A DNA stretch of 64,000 nt from Pseudomonadota bacterium (GCA_023404675.1 JAEYAW010000028.1:124001-188000); one strand, 5' to 3'; numbered from the stretch's first letter, positions 7,557 to 16,502 are shown. Made by a program: numbers and translations. The notes: a model not told the origin generated them from the sequence alone.

Positions 7557-9001
7557 CCGGCCTCGTCCTTCTTCTTCGCCGCGCCCTGGCTCGCATCCTT
7601 GGGCTTTGCCTTGGGTTTCGCGGCCGCCGGCGCGGCGTCGGGCTTTGCTGCCGCCGAGGCGGGTTTCGCCGCGGGCTTGCCCTGAGAGGCGGCCGGTTTG
7701 GCGTCCGCCTTCGGTTTCTGCGCGGCAGCTGGTTTGCTGTCCGGCCGGGTGTCGATGGTCGCGGTCTTGCGCTTGCCCTCCGCAGCCGGCTTCTCCTTCG
7801 CATCAGAGGCGACCTGCGACTTGCGGCCCTTCTTGCCACCCTTCTTTGGCCTGACCTGAGCCGCCGCGTCGGCCTCGACCGCTGCGATCAGTTCCGCGCC
7901 GGTGCGCGTCGGTCCGGTATAGACAACCACCGGCTCGACCGCCGCGGCCGGCGTCGCCAGAAGATCCGCCGGACGCACGCTCGGCGGCTGCAGGCCTGCG
8001 GCGAACAGCGTCATGACGTTGGTTCCGCTGCCCGCTGCGATCGTCTCTTCCTCGCCGTCGGAAGCCGGCCGCTTGCGCTTCGGACCGCAGGTCTCGTCCC
8101 GCAGGTTCGGAGGCGCGGCGTTGATCGGCACCAGCGCATCCACCGTGCCGAGCTGCGGCTTCAGCCAGGACAGACCACCCGATCCACCAAATCCCTGCTC
8201 CAGCAGTTCGATCGCCTTGACGGCACGAGCCTGCGACGACGGCGCGCCCAGCACCACCGCGATCAGCCGTCGTCCGTCGCGGGTCGCCGAGGCGACGAGA
8301 TTGAAGCCCGACGCGCAAATGAAGCCGGTCTTAAATCCATCCGCGCCGGGATAGCGGCCGATCAGGCGGTTGAAGTTCGCGGTGACGCGCTGACCGAACT
8401 TCATCGCCGGAACGTGCACGAAGTACTCATATTCGGGCAGGTCGCGAATGAAGGCGCGGGCGAGAATGGCGAGATCGCGCGCCGACGTCACCTGACCATC
8501 GGCCGGCAGTCCGTTCGGATTGACGTAGTTGGTCTGCGTCATGCCGAGGCGCTGCGCGGTCGCGTTCATCTCGGCGGAGAAATTGTCGATGGATCCGGCG
8601 ACGCCTTCGGCCAGCACCACGGCGATGTCGTTGGCCGACTTCACCATCATCATCTTGAGGGCGTTGTCGACCGTCACGCGGGTGCCGGCGGCAAAGCCCA
8701 TCTTGGACGGCTGCTGCGCCACCGCGTTCGGCGACACCGTCAGCAGCGTGTCGAGCGTCAGCCGTTTGTCCTTCACCGCCTTCAGCGTCACGTAGGCCGT
8801 CATGATCTTGGTGACGGAGGCCGGATACCAGGGATAGGTCGCGTTCTCGGCGCGAAGCACCTTGCCGCTGTCGGCCTCGATCAGCAGCAACGCCTCCGCC
8901 TGCGCGGCGGTGGCGACGGCTCCGGTCAGCAGCGTGGCACACGCGAGGGCGGCAAGGGGACGCAGAAAACGACGTCGTACAAACGCTACGAACAAGGTCA
9001 T
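7553..9001 (-). CDS. D-alanyl-D-alanine carboxypeptidase (penicillin-binding protein 5/6 type) with long basic tail
   Basis: This enzyme trims the terminal D-Ala from peptidoglycan pentapeptides in the periplasm. A start at 9001 (MTLFVAFVRRR) gives 482 residues and a good signal peptide ending near AQA (residue 36); the upstream in-frame extension has no secretion signal. All three active-site motifs are present: SVTK (Ser62-Lys65), SAN (122-124) and KTG (224-226). After the catalytic domain there is no clear amphipathic membrane anchor. Instead the last 110 or so residues are Ala/Lys/Pro-rich and low in complexity (KPAAKPASAAAKPDAAPAA). This tail may bind the anionic wall or envelope polymers; that is a guess. 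It is convergent with ugpC, with stop codons overlapping. Confidence 0.9.
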   Translation of the reverse strand: MTLFVAFVRRRFLRPLAALACATLLTGAVATAAQAEALLLIEADSGKVLRAENATYPWYPASVTKIMTAYVTLKAVKDKRLTLDTLLTVSPNAVAQQPSKMGFAAGTRVTVDNALKMMMVKSANDIAVVLAEGVAGSIDNFSAEMNATAQRLGMTQTNYVNPNGLPADGQVTSARDLAILARAFIRDLPEYEYFVHVPAMKFGQRVTANFNRLIGRYPGADGFKTGFICASGFNLVASATRDGRRLIAVVLGAPSSQARAVKAIELLEQGFGGSGGLSWLKPQLGTVDALVPINAAPPNLRDETCGPKRKRPASDGEEETIAAGSGTNVMTLFAAGLQPPSVRPADLLATPAAAVEPVVVYTGPTRTGAELIAAVEADAAAQVRPKKGGKKGRKSQVASDAKEKPAAEGKRKTATIDTRPDSKPAAAQKPKADAKPAASQGKPAAKPASAAAKPDAAPAAAKPKAKPKDASQGAAKKKDEAG

Positions 9002-9210
9002 CCGGTCCGATCTTTCCGTTCGTGTTTTCGATCGTCCGCGCAGGGCGAACTGCAGTGGACACCGGCAGAAGACCGGCAGTGCCGCGCTGGACCCTCGCTC
9101 GCCGCTCCATGGAACGACGGTGTCGAAGCGTATACCGCCATGGCTGGCGATAACAGTGGGCCGCCCCTGAATCCGCAAAGAAAAGGACCAAATTTCGACC
9201 GTCGCACAAT

Positions 9211-11028
9211 TCATCCGGCCGCGCCGCCGGCATCCTCCTGCACGGGAAGCGCCGGCGTCTGCGCCTGCTGAACCATGAACTGCGCGCGGGCCAACTCGGC
9301 AAAATGGCCCCCTTTGGCCACCAGTTCGTCGAATGTTCCGCTCTCGATCACGCGTCCGTTGTCGAACACGAGAATGCGGGTCGCGTTGCGGATGGTGGAG
9401 AGCCGGTGCGCGATCACAAAGGTGGTGCGGCCCTTCATCACTTCATCGAGAGCGGCGTTCACCTTCGCCTCCGTCACCGCATCGAGCGCGCTGGTGGCCT
9501 CGTCGAGGATCAGGATCGGCGGATCCTTCAACAGCGCGCGCGCGATGGACAGCCGCTGCCGCTCGCCGCCCGAGAGCATGCGGCCGCGCTCGCCGGCATT
9601 GGTGTCGAATTTCGTCGCGTTGCGTTCGATGAAATCCAGCGCCTGTGCGCGCTCCGCCGCCACGCGCATCTGCTCCTCGGTGGCGTCGGGCTTGCCGACG
9701 CGCAGATTGTCGGCGATCGAACGGTTGAACAGCATCGCCTCCTGAAACACGACGCCGATATTCCGGCGCAGCGCCGCGAGCCTGATGGCGCGCACATCCA
9801 TCCCGTCGATCCTGATCAGACCCGATTGCGGATCGAAGGCGCGATGCAGCAGCGCGATGGCCGTGGACTTGCCCGCACCCGTCGGCCCGACCAGCGCGAT
9901 GGTCTGGCCCGGCAGCGCCGTGAACGACAGATCCTCGATCGCGGGACGCTTGCCGTCATAGGAGAACGACACGTCCTGAAATTCGACGAGGCCGGTGAGG
10001 CGGCCGGGATCGATGGCGTCCGGCCGGTCGCGCACCGCCGGCACCGCATCGAGCACGGTGAAGAACTCGCGCAGACGCGGCGCTTCCATGAAGACATTGT
10101 TGATGAAGCCGACCACCTGTTCCAGCTTCTGGATCAGAAGCCCCGCGAAGCTCACGAAGGTCACGATCTCGCCGACCGTGGTGAGACCCTGCTGATAGAG
10201 CAGGATGCCGACCGCGAAGATCGACAGGATCGTGATGGTCGTCGACGCGCGCGTCATCACGGTGACGAGCGCCCACCACGACAGCACCGGCATCTGCACG
10301 GCCAGCAGCTTGTCGGCGACGCCGCGCAAACCCTGCACCTCGGCATCGACCCGCACGAAGCTCTGCACCAGCGCGACGTTGCCCAGCGCATCGGAGGCAC
10401 GCGCGGACAGATCGCTGTAGTGCTCCTCGACCTCGCTCTGCATGCCGTAGGTCTTGCGCACCACCAGCGTCGTCAGCACCGTGAAGACCACGCACAGGAT
10501 GAACAGCAGGATCGCGAGCCGCCAGTTCATATAGAACGCCAGCGGCAGCAGCACGAGCACCGAGACGATCGAGACCAGATGCTCGCGGAAGAACGACAGC
10601 CACAGCCGCCACAAGGCGTCTGTCCCCTGCAGCATCACCTTCATCAGGCGACCCGAATGCGTGCCGGTGTGGAAGGTCAGCGGCAGTTGCAGGATGTGTT
10701 CGAAATAGCCGGTCAGCACCGCCTGACGCTGACGATGCGCGAGACGATCAGCGTTCAGGGCCACCACCGCGCCGCAGATGATGGTGAACAGGCCCAGTCC
10801 GACCCACGCGCCGAGCAGCGCCCATGGCGACGACCAGAGATCCCCGCCCGGCTGCCAGGTGTTCGACTCCAAAGGCTTCGACAGCGCATCGACGATGCGT
10901 CCGAACAGCACCGGCTCGCCGAACTGCGCCATGGCGAGCAGCACGTTCGCAACCGCCAGCATCCAGCCGAGCCGCGCCTCCTTGCCGAGCAGATCAAGGA
11001 CGCGAACGTAAAGGCGAAGCATGGACAT
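9211..11028 (-). CDS. ndvA: Glucan ABC exporter, fused permease and ATPase (NdvA/ChvA type)
   Basis: This is predicted to move cyclic glucan from cytoplasm to periplasm, a step needed for osmoadaptation and host interaction in rhizobia and agrobacteria. The start MSMLRLYVRVLDLL (11028) gives 605 residues, as in the family; a longer frame upstream has no support. The membrane domain spans about 20-310 (opening GEPVLFGRIVDAL as in NdvA). The ATPase domain has Walker A GPTGAGKS (381-388), signature LSGGE (485-489) and Walker B ILILDE (505-510). In Bradyrhizobium relatives the exported glucan is beta-1,3/1,6 rather than beta-1,2, so substrate linkage is open. No glucan synthase (ndvB/ndvC) is next to it. 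Confidence 0.85.
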   Translation of the reverse strand: MSMLRLYVRVLDLLGKEARLGWMLAVANVLLAMAQFGEPVLFGRIVDALSKPLESNTWQPGGDLWSSPWALLGAWVGLGLFTIICGAVVALNADRLAHRQRQAVLTGYFEHILQLPLTFHTGTHSGRLMKVMLQGTDALWRLWLSFFREHLVSIVSVLVLLPLAFYMNWRLAILLFILCVVFTVLTTLVVRKTYGMQSEVEEHYSDLSARASDALGNVALVQSFVRVDAEVQGLRGVADKLLAVQMPVLSWWALVTVMTRASTTITILSIFAVGILLYQQGLTTVGEIVTFVSFAGLLIQKLEQVVGFINNVFMEAPRLREFFTVLDAVPAVRDRPDAIDPGRLTGLVEFQDVSFSYDGKRPAIEDLSFTALPGQTIALVGPTGAGKSTAIALLHRAFDPQSGLIRIDGMDVRAIRLAALRRNIGVVFQEAMLFNRSIADNLRVGKPDATEEQMRVAAERAQALDFIERNATKFDTNAGERGRMLSGGERQRLSIARALLKDPPILILDEATSALDAVTEAKVNAALDEVMKGRTTFVIAHRLSTIRNATRILVFDNGRVIESGTFDELVAKGGHFAELARAQFMVQQAQTPALPVQEDAGGAAG

Positions 11029-11118
11029 GGGCAGGCTTTCCGGAACGCGCCGCCAGCGCGGCGTGTGCCATCTAAACAAAATTTGCCGTGGGAATACAGC
11101 GGCCGGCGGGAGCCGTCC

Positions 11119-12153
11119 TCAGTTCATCGTGCGCTCGCTTTCGGCCGGAAGGAAGCGGCCGTCGAACACATCGGACAGCAACGGCTTGTGGCTGAACCTG
11201 AAGCTTTCGCCCATGAGCCGCATGGACGCGTCGAAACGAGCCGGATCGACGCCGCCGAGGCCATCGCGGCGAACCTCGTCGGTCAGAATGTTGTCGGAGA
11301 CCGCCGCCGCCCAGCGTTTCGTCTCCAGGTCGCGCGCGCCGTTCGGCATCTGGCCCAGCACGTCCTCGATCGCCCGCGCGGGATCGGCTATGGCGGCGCG
11401 GGTCGCCTCGACGATGGCCCTGACAAAACTGCGGATCACCTCGGGCTTCTCGGCCAGAAGTTTCGGGCTGGCGATGATCGCCAGGCCGTAGGCATCGACG
11501 CCGAAGCTGGCGAAACGCAGCACCGCCATGTCCAGGGCCGGAATGCCGTGATCCTTCAGGTTGATTGCGGACAGCAGCGCCGATCCGGCGATGGCATCCA
11601 CCTGGCCCGCAACCAGCATCGGCTCGCGAACGGCCGGTCCGATCTTCTCCTGCTTGACCTTGTCGGCCGGAACGCCGTTGATCCGCGCGAGCGCAGGCCA
11701 GAAATGAATGGCGAGATCGCCATCGGCCACGCCGAGCGTCTTGCCCGCAAGCTCGCTCAGCGAACCGATACCCCGGCTCTTGCGGCCGACGATGGCATAG
11801 GGCGCACGGTTGAACAGCACGAAGACCGCTTTCGCGGCCGGAGATTTCTCGCTGTCGCGCAGCCGCACCAGCGCGTTGAGATCGGCGACCGCGAGATCGG
11901 CATCGCCCGAGACGATCTTGTCCAGCGCCGCCTTGGTGCCCTGCGCGGCCTCGATCTTCACATCGAGATCCGCAGCCCGGAACATGCCCTGCGAGGTCGC
12001 CGCGACAAGCGGCGCCGCGAGCGCATCGACCGGCCGGTCGAGAACCAGGCGAACGCTCTCCGCCGCGACGGCCGGCGCGCCGCGCAGGGCGGGCAACAGA
12101 AGGAGGCCCGCCAAAACCAGAACCAGAAAAGATCGACCGGGGAGGAGACGCAT
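11119..12153 (-). CDS. ABC transporter substrate-binding protein, NMT1/SsuA-like, orphan
   Basis: A periplasmic binding protein of the family that carries nitrate, sulfonates, taurine or thiamine precursors. From the start at 12153 (MRLLPGRSFLVLV) it has 344 residues with a signal peptide ending near AVA (30). Family features include DRPVDALAAPLVAATSQGMF, KAALDKIVSGDADLAVADLN, and a C-terminal helix region with RAAIADPARAIEDVLGQ. The 25-residue in-frame extension upstream would hide the signal peptide, so it was dropped. No permease or ATPase of this class is adjacent, so its transporter partner and ligand are unknown. It lies 90 bases upstream of ndvA on the same strand. Confidence 0.8.
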   Translation of the reverse strand: MRLLPGRSFLVLVLAGLLLLPALRGAPAVAAESVRLVLDRPVDALAAPLVAATSQGMFRAADLDVKIEAAQGTKAALDKIVSGDADLAVADLNALVRLRDSEKSPAAKAVFVLFNRAPYAIVGRKSRGIGSLSELAGKTLGVADGDLAIHFWPALARINGVPADKVKQEKIGPAVREPMLVAGQVDAIAGSALLSAINLKDHGIPALDMAVLRFASFGVDAYGLAIIASPKLLAEKPEVIRSFVRAIVEATRAAIADPARAIEDVLGQMPNGARDLETKRWAAAVSDNILTDEVRRDGLGGVDPARFDASMRLMGESFRFSHKPLLSDVFDGRFLPAESERTMN

Positions 12154-12335
12154 GGCTGGCCCGGAACAAACGGTATGGAACAATCGCTCCGCGAGACTGT
12201 TTTCGAGCGGACCGGCGACGCATGTCATAGCAGAAACGGCCCGGCATCGCGCTGCAAAGTGGAACCTTGATTAACCGGAACCGGGGGCCATCTCATGATG
12301 ACAGCCGGATTTTCAACGACAATGGGAGCCGCATC

Positions 12336-12728
12336 ATGACCTACGCCTCGCGCCAAACGACGCACCTTTTGATCGCCGGACTTCTGGCCTCATCGGTTGT
12401 CGCAGCAGGCCCTCGCGTCGTTCAGGCCGCGCCGCTCGACGCCCCCGCAAAGGTGCATACTGCCAATCCGGCCGCAACGGAGTTCAGCTCGCAACGCCGG
12501 CATCGGCGCGGTCCCTCGCCCGCCGGTATGGCCGTGATGGGTGCGGCAGTGGGAATTATCGGAACCGCCATCGCGGCGGCCGAGCGTGATCGCTACTACG
12601 ACAGCTACGGCTACTACGGCGCTCCGCCGGCCTACGGTCCCGGTTACGGGTATTACGGGCCGCGCTATCGGGCTGCTCCGGGCTATTACGATGGCGGCAT
12701 CGCCCCCTACGGCTCGCCCGCCTGGTAA
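12336..12728 (+). CDS. Secreted Tyr/Gly-rich small protein, function unknown
   Basis: 130 residues from the ATG at 12336, chosen because a GGGAG ribosome site lies about seven bases upstream and a signal peptide (LLIAGLLASSVVAAGPRVVQA) follows. The mature part has a short basic stretch (QRRHRRG), a hydrophobic Gly/Ala segment (MAVMGAAVGIIGTAIAAA) and a C-terminal tail of Tyr, Gly and Pro (YYDSYGYYGAPPAYGPG). Similar tails occur in many small Bradyrhizobium-group envelope proteins without known function. It is transcribed away from the solute-binding protein and followed by a strong terminator. Confidence 0.75.
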   Translation: MTYASRQTTHLLIAGLLASSVVAAGPRVVQAAPLDAPAKVHTANPAATEFSSQRRHRRGPSPAGMAVMGAAVGIIGTAIAAAERDRYYDSYGYYGAPPAYGPGYGYYGPRYRAAPGYYDGGIAPYGSPAW

Positions 12729-12761
12729 AACTTTCCACAGCTCAGGCCCGTCGTTCGCTTG

Positions 12762-12798
12762 ACACCCGCTGCTCGACCCGGAGCGGCGGGTGTTTACG
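12762..12798 (+). terminator. Rho-independent terminator after the Tyr/Gly-rich gene
   Basis: Arms ACACCCGCTGCTC and GAGCGGCGGGTGT form a 13-pair stem with one G-U pair around a six-base loop. The T-run after it is short and broken (TTTACGTTAAATTTTG). It lies 33 bases after the stop codon and before the HisE-like gene, so it probably ends transcription from the left. Confidence 0.8.
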
Positions 12799-12881
12799 TT
12801 AAATTTTGTCCTTGTTCCATTTTTCCGTACTGTCATAAGTATTTAACACACGGTTCCGGATTTCTCGGATACGCTGATTTG

Positions 12882-13280
12882 ATGAGTGATTCGCTCGAGC
12901 GCCTCTACCGCGCGGTCGTCGCGGCCCAGACTGCTGACCCCGCCCAATCGCGGACGGCGCGGCTGTTGCAGCGCGGCCCGTCGCGAATGGCGAAGAAACT
13001 TGCCGAAGAAGCCATCGAGGTGGCGATCGAGGCCGTCAAAGGTGACAATCCGGCCGTCATCCGCGAGAGCGCCGATCTTCTCTACAATCTCAGCGTGCTG
13101 TGGGCCGCCACCGGGATCGCGCCCCAGGACGTCTGGGACGAAATGAGCCGCCGGGAAGCGATGCTTGGCATTGCCGAAAAGCTGCCAAAAAGAAATCCGA
13201 AGCCTGCCCCGGGGCAGGCGCACGGTTCGGAGCGGCTGATCGCCGCGCTTCGCCCTCGCCGCTTGCATAAGGGGCGCTGA
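12882..13280 (+). CDS. HisE-like phosphoribosyl-ATP pyrophosphohydrolase (MazG superfamily)
   Basis: The HisE fold removes pyrophosphate from phosphoribosyl-ATP in histidine synthesis. The 132 residues include the full metal-binding set of the all-alpha NTP pyrophosphatases: E42, E43 and E46 in AEEAIE, and E62 and D65 in RESAD, followed by LLYNLSVLWAATGI. Residues after about 104 form a basic extension beyond the usual HisE length. No other his gene is nearby; in this group hisE normally lies in the his operon, so this may be a paralogue acting on another nucleotide, or the relocated hisE. The start at 12882 (MSDSLERLYRAV) matches the family; the upstream frame runs through the terminator. 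Confidence 0.8.
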   Translation: MSDSLERLYRAVVAAQTADPAQSRTARLLQRGPSRMAKKLAEEAIEVAIEAVKGDNPAVIRESADLLYNLSVLWAATGIAPQDVWDEMSRREAMLGIAEKLPKRNPKPAPGQAHGSERLIAALRPRRLHKGR

Positions 13281-13371
13281 ACCCGCATCTGTCGGCCGCA
13301 AAACCGGACACGCTTCATCGTCCGGCCCTGCCATCCACGGCCATTCCCGCGGCCGCCACTCCGGCGAATTC

Positions 13372-13953
13372 ATGCTGAGACGAATCTACGACTGGTGCAT
13401 CGCCGCGGCGGATAAACCCTACGCGATCTGGATCATGGGCGCGGTGTCGTTCGCCGAAAGCTCGTTCTTCCCGATCCCGCCGGATGTCATGCTGGTGCCG
13501 ATGTCGCTGGCGCGGCCGAAGCGGGCATGGTTCTACGCCCTGATCTGCACCTTGACGTCGGTCGCGGGCGGTGTGGTGGGCTATGCCATCGGCGCACTGC
13601 TTTACGACTCGGTCGGCCAGTGGCTGATCCAGTTCTACGGCTACGACGAGAAGATGGATGCCTTCCGCCATGCCTATGCGGAGTATGGGGCCTGGATCAT
13701 CCTGCTGAAGGGGCTGACGCCGATCCCCTACAAGATCGTCACGATCACGTCCGGTTTTGCCGACTACAATATCTGGCTGTTCATCCTGTTCTCGTTCATC
13801 GCCCGGGGCGGCCGGTTCTTCGCCGCCGCCGTGTTGATGAACATGTTCGGCCCGCAGATCCGAGCCCAGCTTGAGAAGCGGCTTGGCATGTGGGTTGCGA
13901 TCGGCACTGTCCTGCTGGTCGGAGGCATAGTTGCGGCGGTGAAGCTCATCTAG
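13372..13953 (+). CDS. YqaA-family (DedA/VTT superfamily) inner-membrane protein
   Basis: 193 residues with several hydrophobic helices. The VTT signature region is clear: ESSFFPIPPDVMLVPM, followed by GGVVGYAIGALL and KGLTPIPYKIVTITSGF. DedA-superfamily proteins flip undecaprenyl phosphate or phosphatidylethanolamine and support membrane homeostasis; the YqaA branch is not assigned to a specific substrate. The ribosome site is weak, but the ATG coincides with the family's start (MLRRIYDWCI). It lies 91 bases after the HisE-like gene and 18 bases before the next gene, so it may be in one transcript with both. A second DedA protein is encoded at 21006. Confidence 0.85.
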   Translation: MLRRIYDWCIAAADKPYAIWIMGAVSFAESSFFPIPPDVMLVPMSLARPKRAWFYALICTLTSVAGGVVGYAIGALLYDSVGQWLIQFYGYDEKMDAFRHAYAEYGAWIILLKGLTPIPYKIVTITSGFADYNIWLFILFSFIARGGRFFAAAVLMNMFGPQIRAQLEKRLGMWVAIGTVLLVGGIVAAVKLI

Positions 13954-13971
13954 TGCTAGACTGGAGGGGTC

Positions 13972-14577
13972 GTGATTGCTCCCCATGGCCTTGTTCGGAT
14001 CGTGAGCCTTCTCTTTCCTCCGCTCCACGGAGCGAGCGGGTATGTGGCTGCGGCCTGCCTCCTGCTCGCGATCACCCTCAATCAGGGGCGGGGATTCGCT
14101 CAGCCCGCGAACCCGGGACCGGAAAATGCCCCGGCCTCGACGGCTCCGGCCGCAGAACAACCGCCCGCCGCACCACCGCCTCCGGCCGATCCGCCGGTCG
14201 CCGCGAACCGGCCGGGCCTGATCGAGGAACTGGGCAAGATTATCGGCAATCCGGCAGAGTCGTGGGGGCTCAGGAGCCCGGGCGAGGCGCTGAACGATCT
14301 CGGCGCCCGCACCAAGGATGCCGCCGACGGCCTCTCCCAGTTCACGCGCTCGCGGATCGTGTCGGGCCGGGTGATCTGTCCTACAATGAGCGACGGCAAG
14401 GCGAACTGCCAGATCGCCGCCGACCTTTTGTGCCAGACCAAGGGATTTTCCGCGGGAAAGAGTTTGCAGGCCGACTCTGCCCAGGTCTGCAAGGGCGCGG
14501 CCATCATCGCCAGCAAGAAGGACGAAACCGGCGCCTGCCGGGTCGACCATTTCGTCACCAGCGCGATGTGCCAGTAA
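13972..14577 (+). CDS. Secreted protein with Pro/Ala-rich linker and Cys-containing C-terminal domain, unknown
   Basis: 201 residues from a GTG start, with a GGAGG site four to five bases upstream. A hydrophobic signal (YVAAACLLLAITL) ends near GFAQ. A Pro/Ala linker (about 44-82) precedes a helical stretch (PGLIEELGKIIGNPAESWG). The C-terminal domain has six Cys (in ICPTM, NCQIAADLLCQTKG, QVCKG, GACRVDH and AMCQ), suggesting disulfides in the periplasm. I do not recognise the family. It follows the YqaA gene by 18 bases and could be co-transcribed. Confidence 0.75.
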   Translation: MIAPHGLVRIVSLLFPPLHGASGYVAAACLLLAITLNQGRGFAQPANPGPENAPASTAPAAEQPPAAPPPPADPPVAANRPGLIEELGKIIGNPAESWGLRSPGEALNDLGARTKDAADGLSQFTRSRIVSGRVICPTMSDGKANCQIAADLLCQTKGFSAGKSLQADSAQVCKGAAIIASKKDETGACRVDHFVTSAMCQ

Positions 14578-14712
14578 GCGGACAGCAGCCCGTACCCTTT
14601 TTTAATCGCGCGATTGATTTTGTTCCCGCGCTTCGGCATCGTCGCGCCCGACTTCGCCAGGCTCAATGGGTAAGGGCCGCGAGAAAGAAAACGCACGAGG
14701 AAACTGCTTCCC

Positions 14713-15681
14713 ATGTCGATGCCTGCTTTGTTCAAAAATCGCCTGTCGATCCCCGCTATCGCATCACCGCTGTTCATCATCTCGGTCCCTGATCTCGTGA
14801 TCGCCCAGTGCAAGGCTGGCGTCGTCGGATCGTTTCCGGCCCTGAATGCGCGTCCCGCCTCGCTGCTGGACGAATGGATCGCGCGCATCAAAGAAGAACT
14901 GGCCGCGCACGACAAGGCGCATCCGGACCGGCTCTCCGCGCCGTTCGCCGTCAACCAGATCGTCCACAAATCGAACAACCGTCTCGATCACGACCTCGCG
15001 GTCTGTGAGAAGCACAAGGTGCCGATGCTGATCACCTCGCTCGGCGCGCGCGAAGAACTCAATCAGGCGGCCCATAACTGGGGCGCGATCGTTTTCCACG
15101 ACGTCATTAATCAGAACTTCGCGCACAAGGCGGTCGAGAAGGGCGCGGACGGTCTCGTGCTGGTGTCGGCCGGTGCGGGCGGACACGCCGGCACGCTGTC
15201 GCCGTTCGCATTCGTGGCCGAGACGCGCGCCTGGTTCGATGGCCCCATCGCATTGTCGGGCGCCATCGGCAACGGACGGGCCATCCGTGCGGCCCGCATG
15301 CTCGGCGCGGACTTCGCCTATATCGGCTCCGCCTTCATCGCGACCAAGGAAGCCAACGCCGTCGACAAGTACAAGGAGATGATCGCCTCGTCCGGTGCCG
15401 AGGATATCGTCTACTCCAACCTCTTCACCGGCGTGCACGGCAATTATCTGAAACCTTCCATTGTCGCGGCCGGCATGGACCCCGACAATCTGGAAGTCTC
15501 CGATCCCTCCAAGATGAATTTCGCGACCGATGACAGCGGCGAACGCGCCAAGCCGAAGGCCTGGAAGGAAATCTGGGGTTCGGGCCAGGGCATCGGCAGC
15601 GTCAGGGAGATCCTGCCGGCGGCCGAGCTGATCGCCCGCTTCAAGAAAGAATACGACGAAGCCATCGACCTGCCGCTATGA
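14713..15681 (+). CDS. Nitronate monooxygenase-type flavoprotein (NMO/2-nitropropane dioxygenase family)
   Basis: An FMN-dependent TIM barrel that oxidises alkyl nitronates to carbonyl compounds and nitrite. The 322 residues contain the catalytic His in AGAGGHAGTLSPF (His158) and an FMN phosphate loop GAIGNGRAIRAARMLGADF (about 183-201). The start is supported by GAGGA about ten bases upstream. Its stop overlaps the following thioesterase start (ATGA), so both are expressed together. That pairing suggests a role in degrading or repairing a CoA-linked or lipid-derived compound rather than free nitroalkanes, but this is inference. The 135-base gap before it holds a 12-base palindrome (14604-14615). 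Confidence 0.88.
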   Translation: MSMPALFKNRLSIPAIASPLFIISVPDLVIAQCKAGVVGSFPALNARPASLLDEWIARIKEELAAHDKAHPDRLSAPFAVNQIVHKSNNRLDHDLAVCEKHKVPMLITSLGAREELNQAAHNWGAIVFHDVINQNFAHKAVEKGADGLVLVSAGAGGHAGTLSPFAFVAETRAWFDGPIALSGAIGNGRAIRAARMLGADFAYIGSAFIATKEANAVDKYKEMIASSGAEDIVYSNLFTGVHGNYLKPSIVAAGMDPDNLEVSDPSKMNFATDDSGERAKPKAWKEIWGSGQGIGSVREILPAAELIARFKKEYDEAIDLPL

Positions 15682-16502
15682 GCCAGACGGACACAGCGCA
15701 AGAGACCGCCCATGCAGACACCCGCTCCATGGAGCCGGTGTTCCGCATCGATGGCACGGACGTGATCACCAGCGTGAACGCCGCGGGACCGTGGGATCCG
15801 ACGATGCAGCACGGCTCTGCGCCGTCGGCGCTCGTCACCTGGGCGGCGGAGCGCATCCCGACACCGACACCGATGGCGATCACGCGCATGACCATCGACC
15901 TCATGCGCCCGGTGCCCGTCGCGCCGCTGACGTTCGAAACGGACGTGCTGCGCGAAGGCCGGAAGATCCAGCTTTCCATGGTCCGGCTGCGGGCGAACGG
16001 CACCGAAGTCGCCCGCGCCACAGTGCTGAAGACGCGAACCGATACGCTGCCGCTCCCCGATGGCGAATTCGAGAGCGCGCTCGACCTGCCCGGCCCCGAG
16101 GATTCGCGCCCGATCATCGGGCTGGGGTCGAGTTCATTCGTCTCGGGCATGAGCATCCGCGCGGCGCGCGGCGACTTCGGCGAACCGGGACCGGGCGCGA
16201 TCTGGTTTCGCGCCGACCGCCCGATCATCGCGGGCGAGGCAATCTCGCAGGCGATGCGCGCGGTCGTCGCGTCCGACTTCAGCAACGGCACCGGCGCGGC
16301 GCTCGATTTCCATGAGTGGACCTATCTCAACGCCGATCTCACCGTGAGCCTGTCGCGCGAGCCGGTCGGGGAATGGATCCTGCTCGATGCCCACTCGTGG
16401 ATCGGCCCGGACGGCGCAGGACTCGCCATGAGCCGCCTTGGCGACGTGCGCGGCTATTTCGGGCGCGCGATCCAGAGTCTCGTCGTCGAGAAGCGACGAT
16501 AG
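15678..16502 (+). CDS. Acyl-CoA thioesterase family protein (double hotdog)
   Basis: 274 residues in the TesB-like or 4HBT_3 layout, two hotdog halves in one chain that hydrolyse acyl-CoA. Supporting blocks are PLTFETDVLREGRKIQL (first half), RAVVASDFSNGTGAALDF and, in the second half, HEWTYLNADLTVSLSREP with WILLDAHSWIGPDGAGLA. The last two match the end of the TesB fold, where an Asp and neighbouring polar residues act. The start ATG overlaps the upstream nitronate monooxygenase stop by four bases. Substrate chain length is not predictable. A palindromic repeat follows its stop. Confidence 0.75.
   Translation: MSQTDTAQETAHADTRSMEPVFRIDGTDVITSVNAAGPWDPTMQHGSAPSALVTWAAERIPTPTPMAITRMTIDLMRPVPVAPLTFETDVLREGRKIQLSMVRLRANGTEVARATVLKTRTDTLPLPDGEFESALDLPGPEDSRPIIGLGSSSFVSGMSIRAARGDFGEPGPGAIWFRADRPIIAGEAISQAMRAVVASDFSNGTGAALDFHEWTYLNADLTVSLSREPVGEWILLDAHSWIGPDGAGLAMSRLGDVRGYFGRAIQSLVVEKRR

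Noticed and set aside
14604..14615. 12-base palindrome AATCGCGCGATT before the nitronate monooxygenase gene
   Set aside because: It is too short and lacks supporting half-site patterns to call an operator; it may be chance in AT/GC transition sequence.
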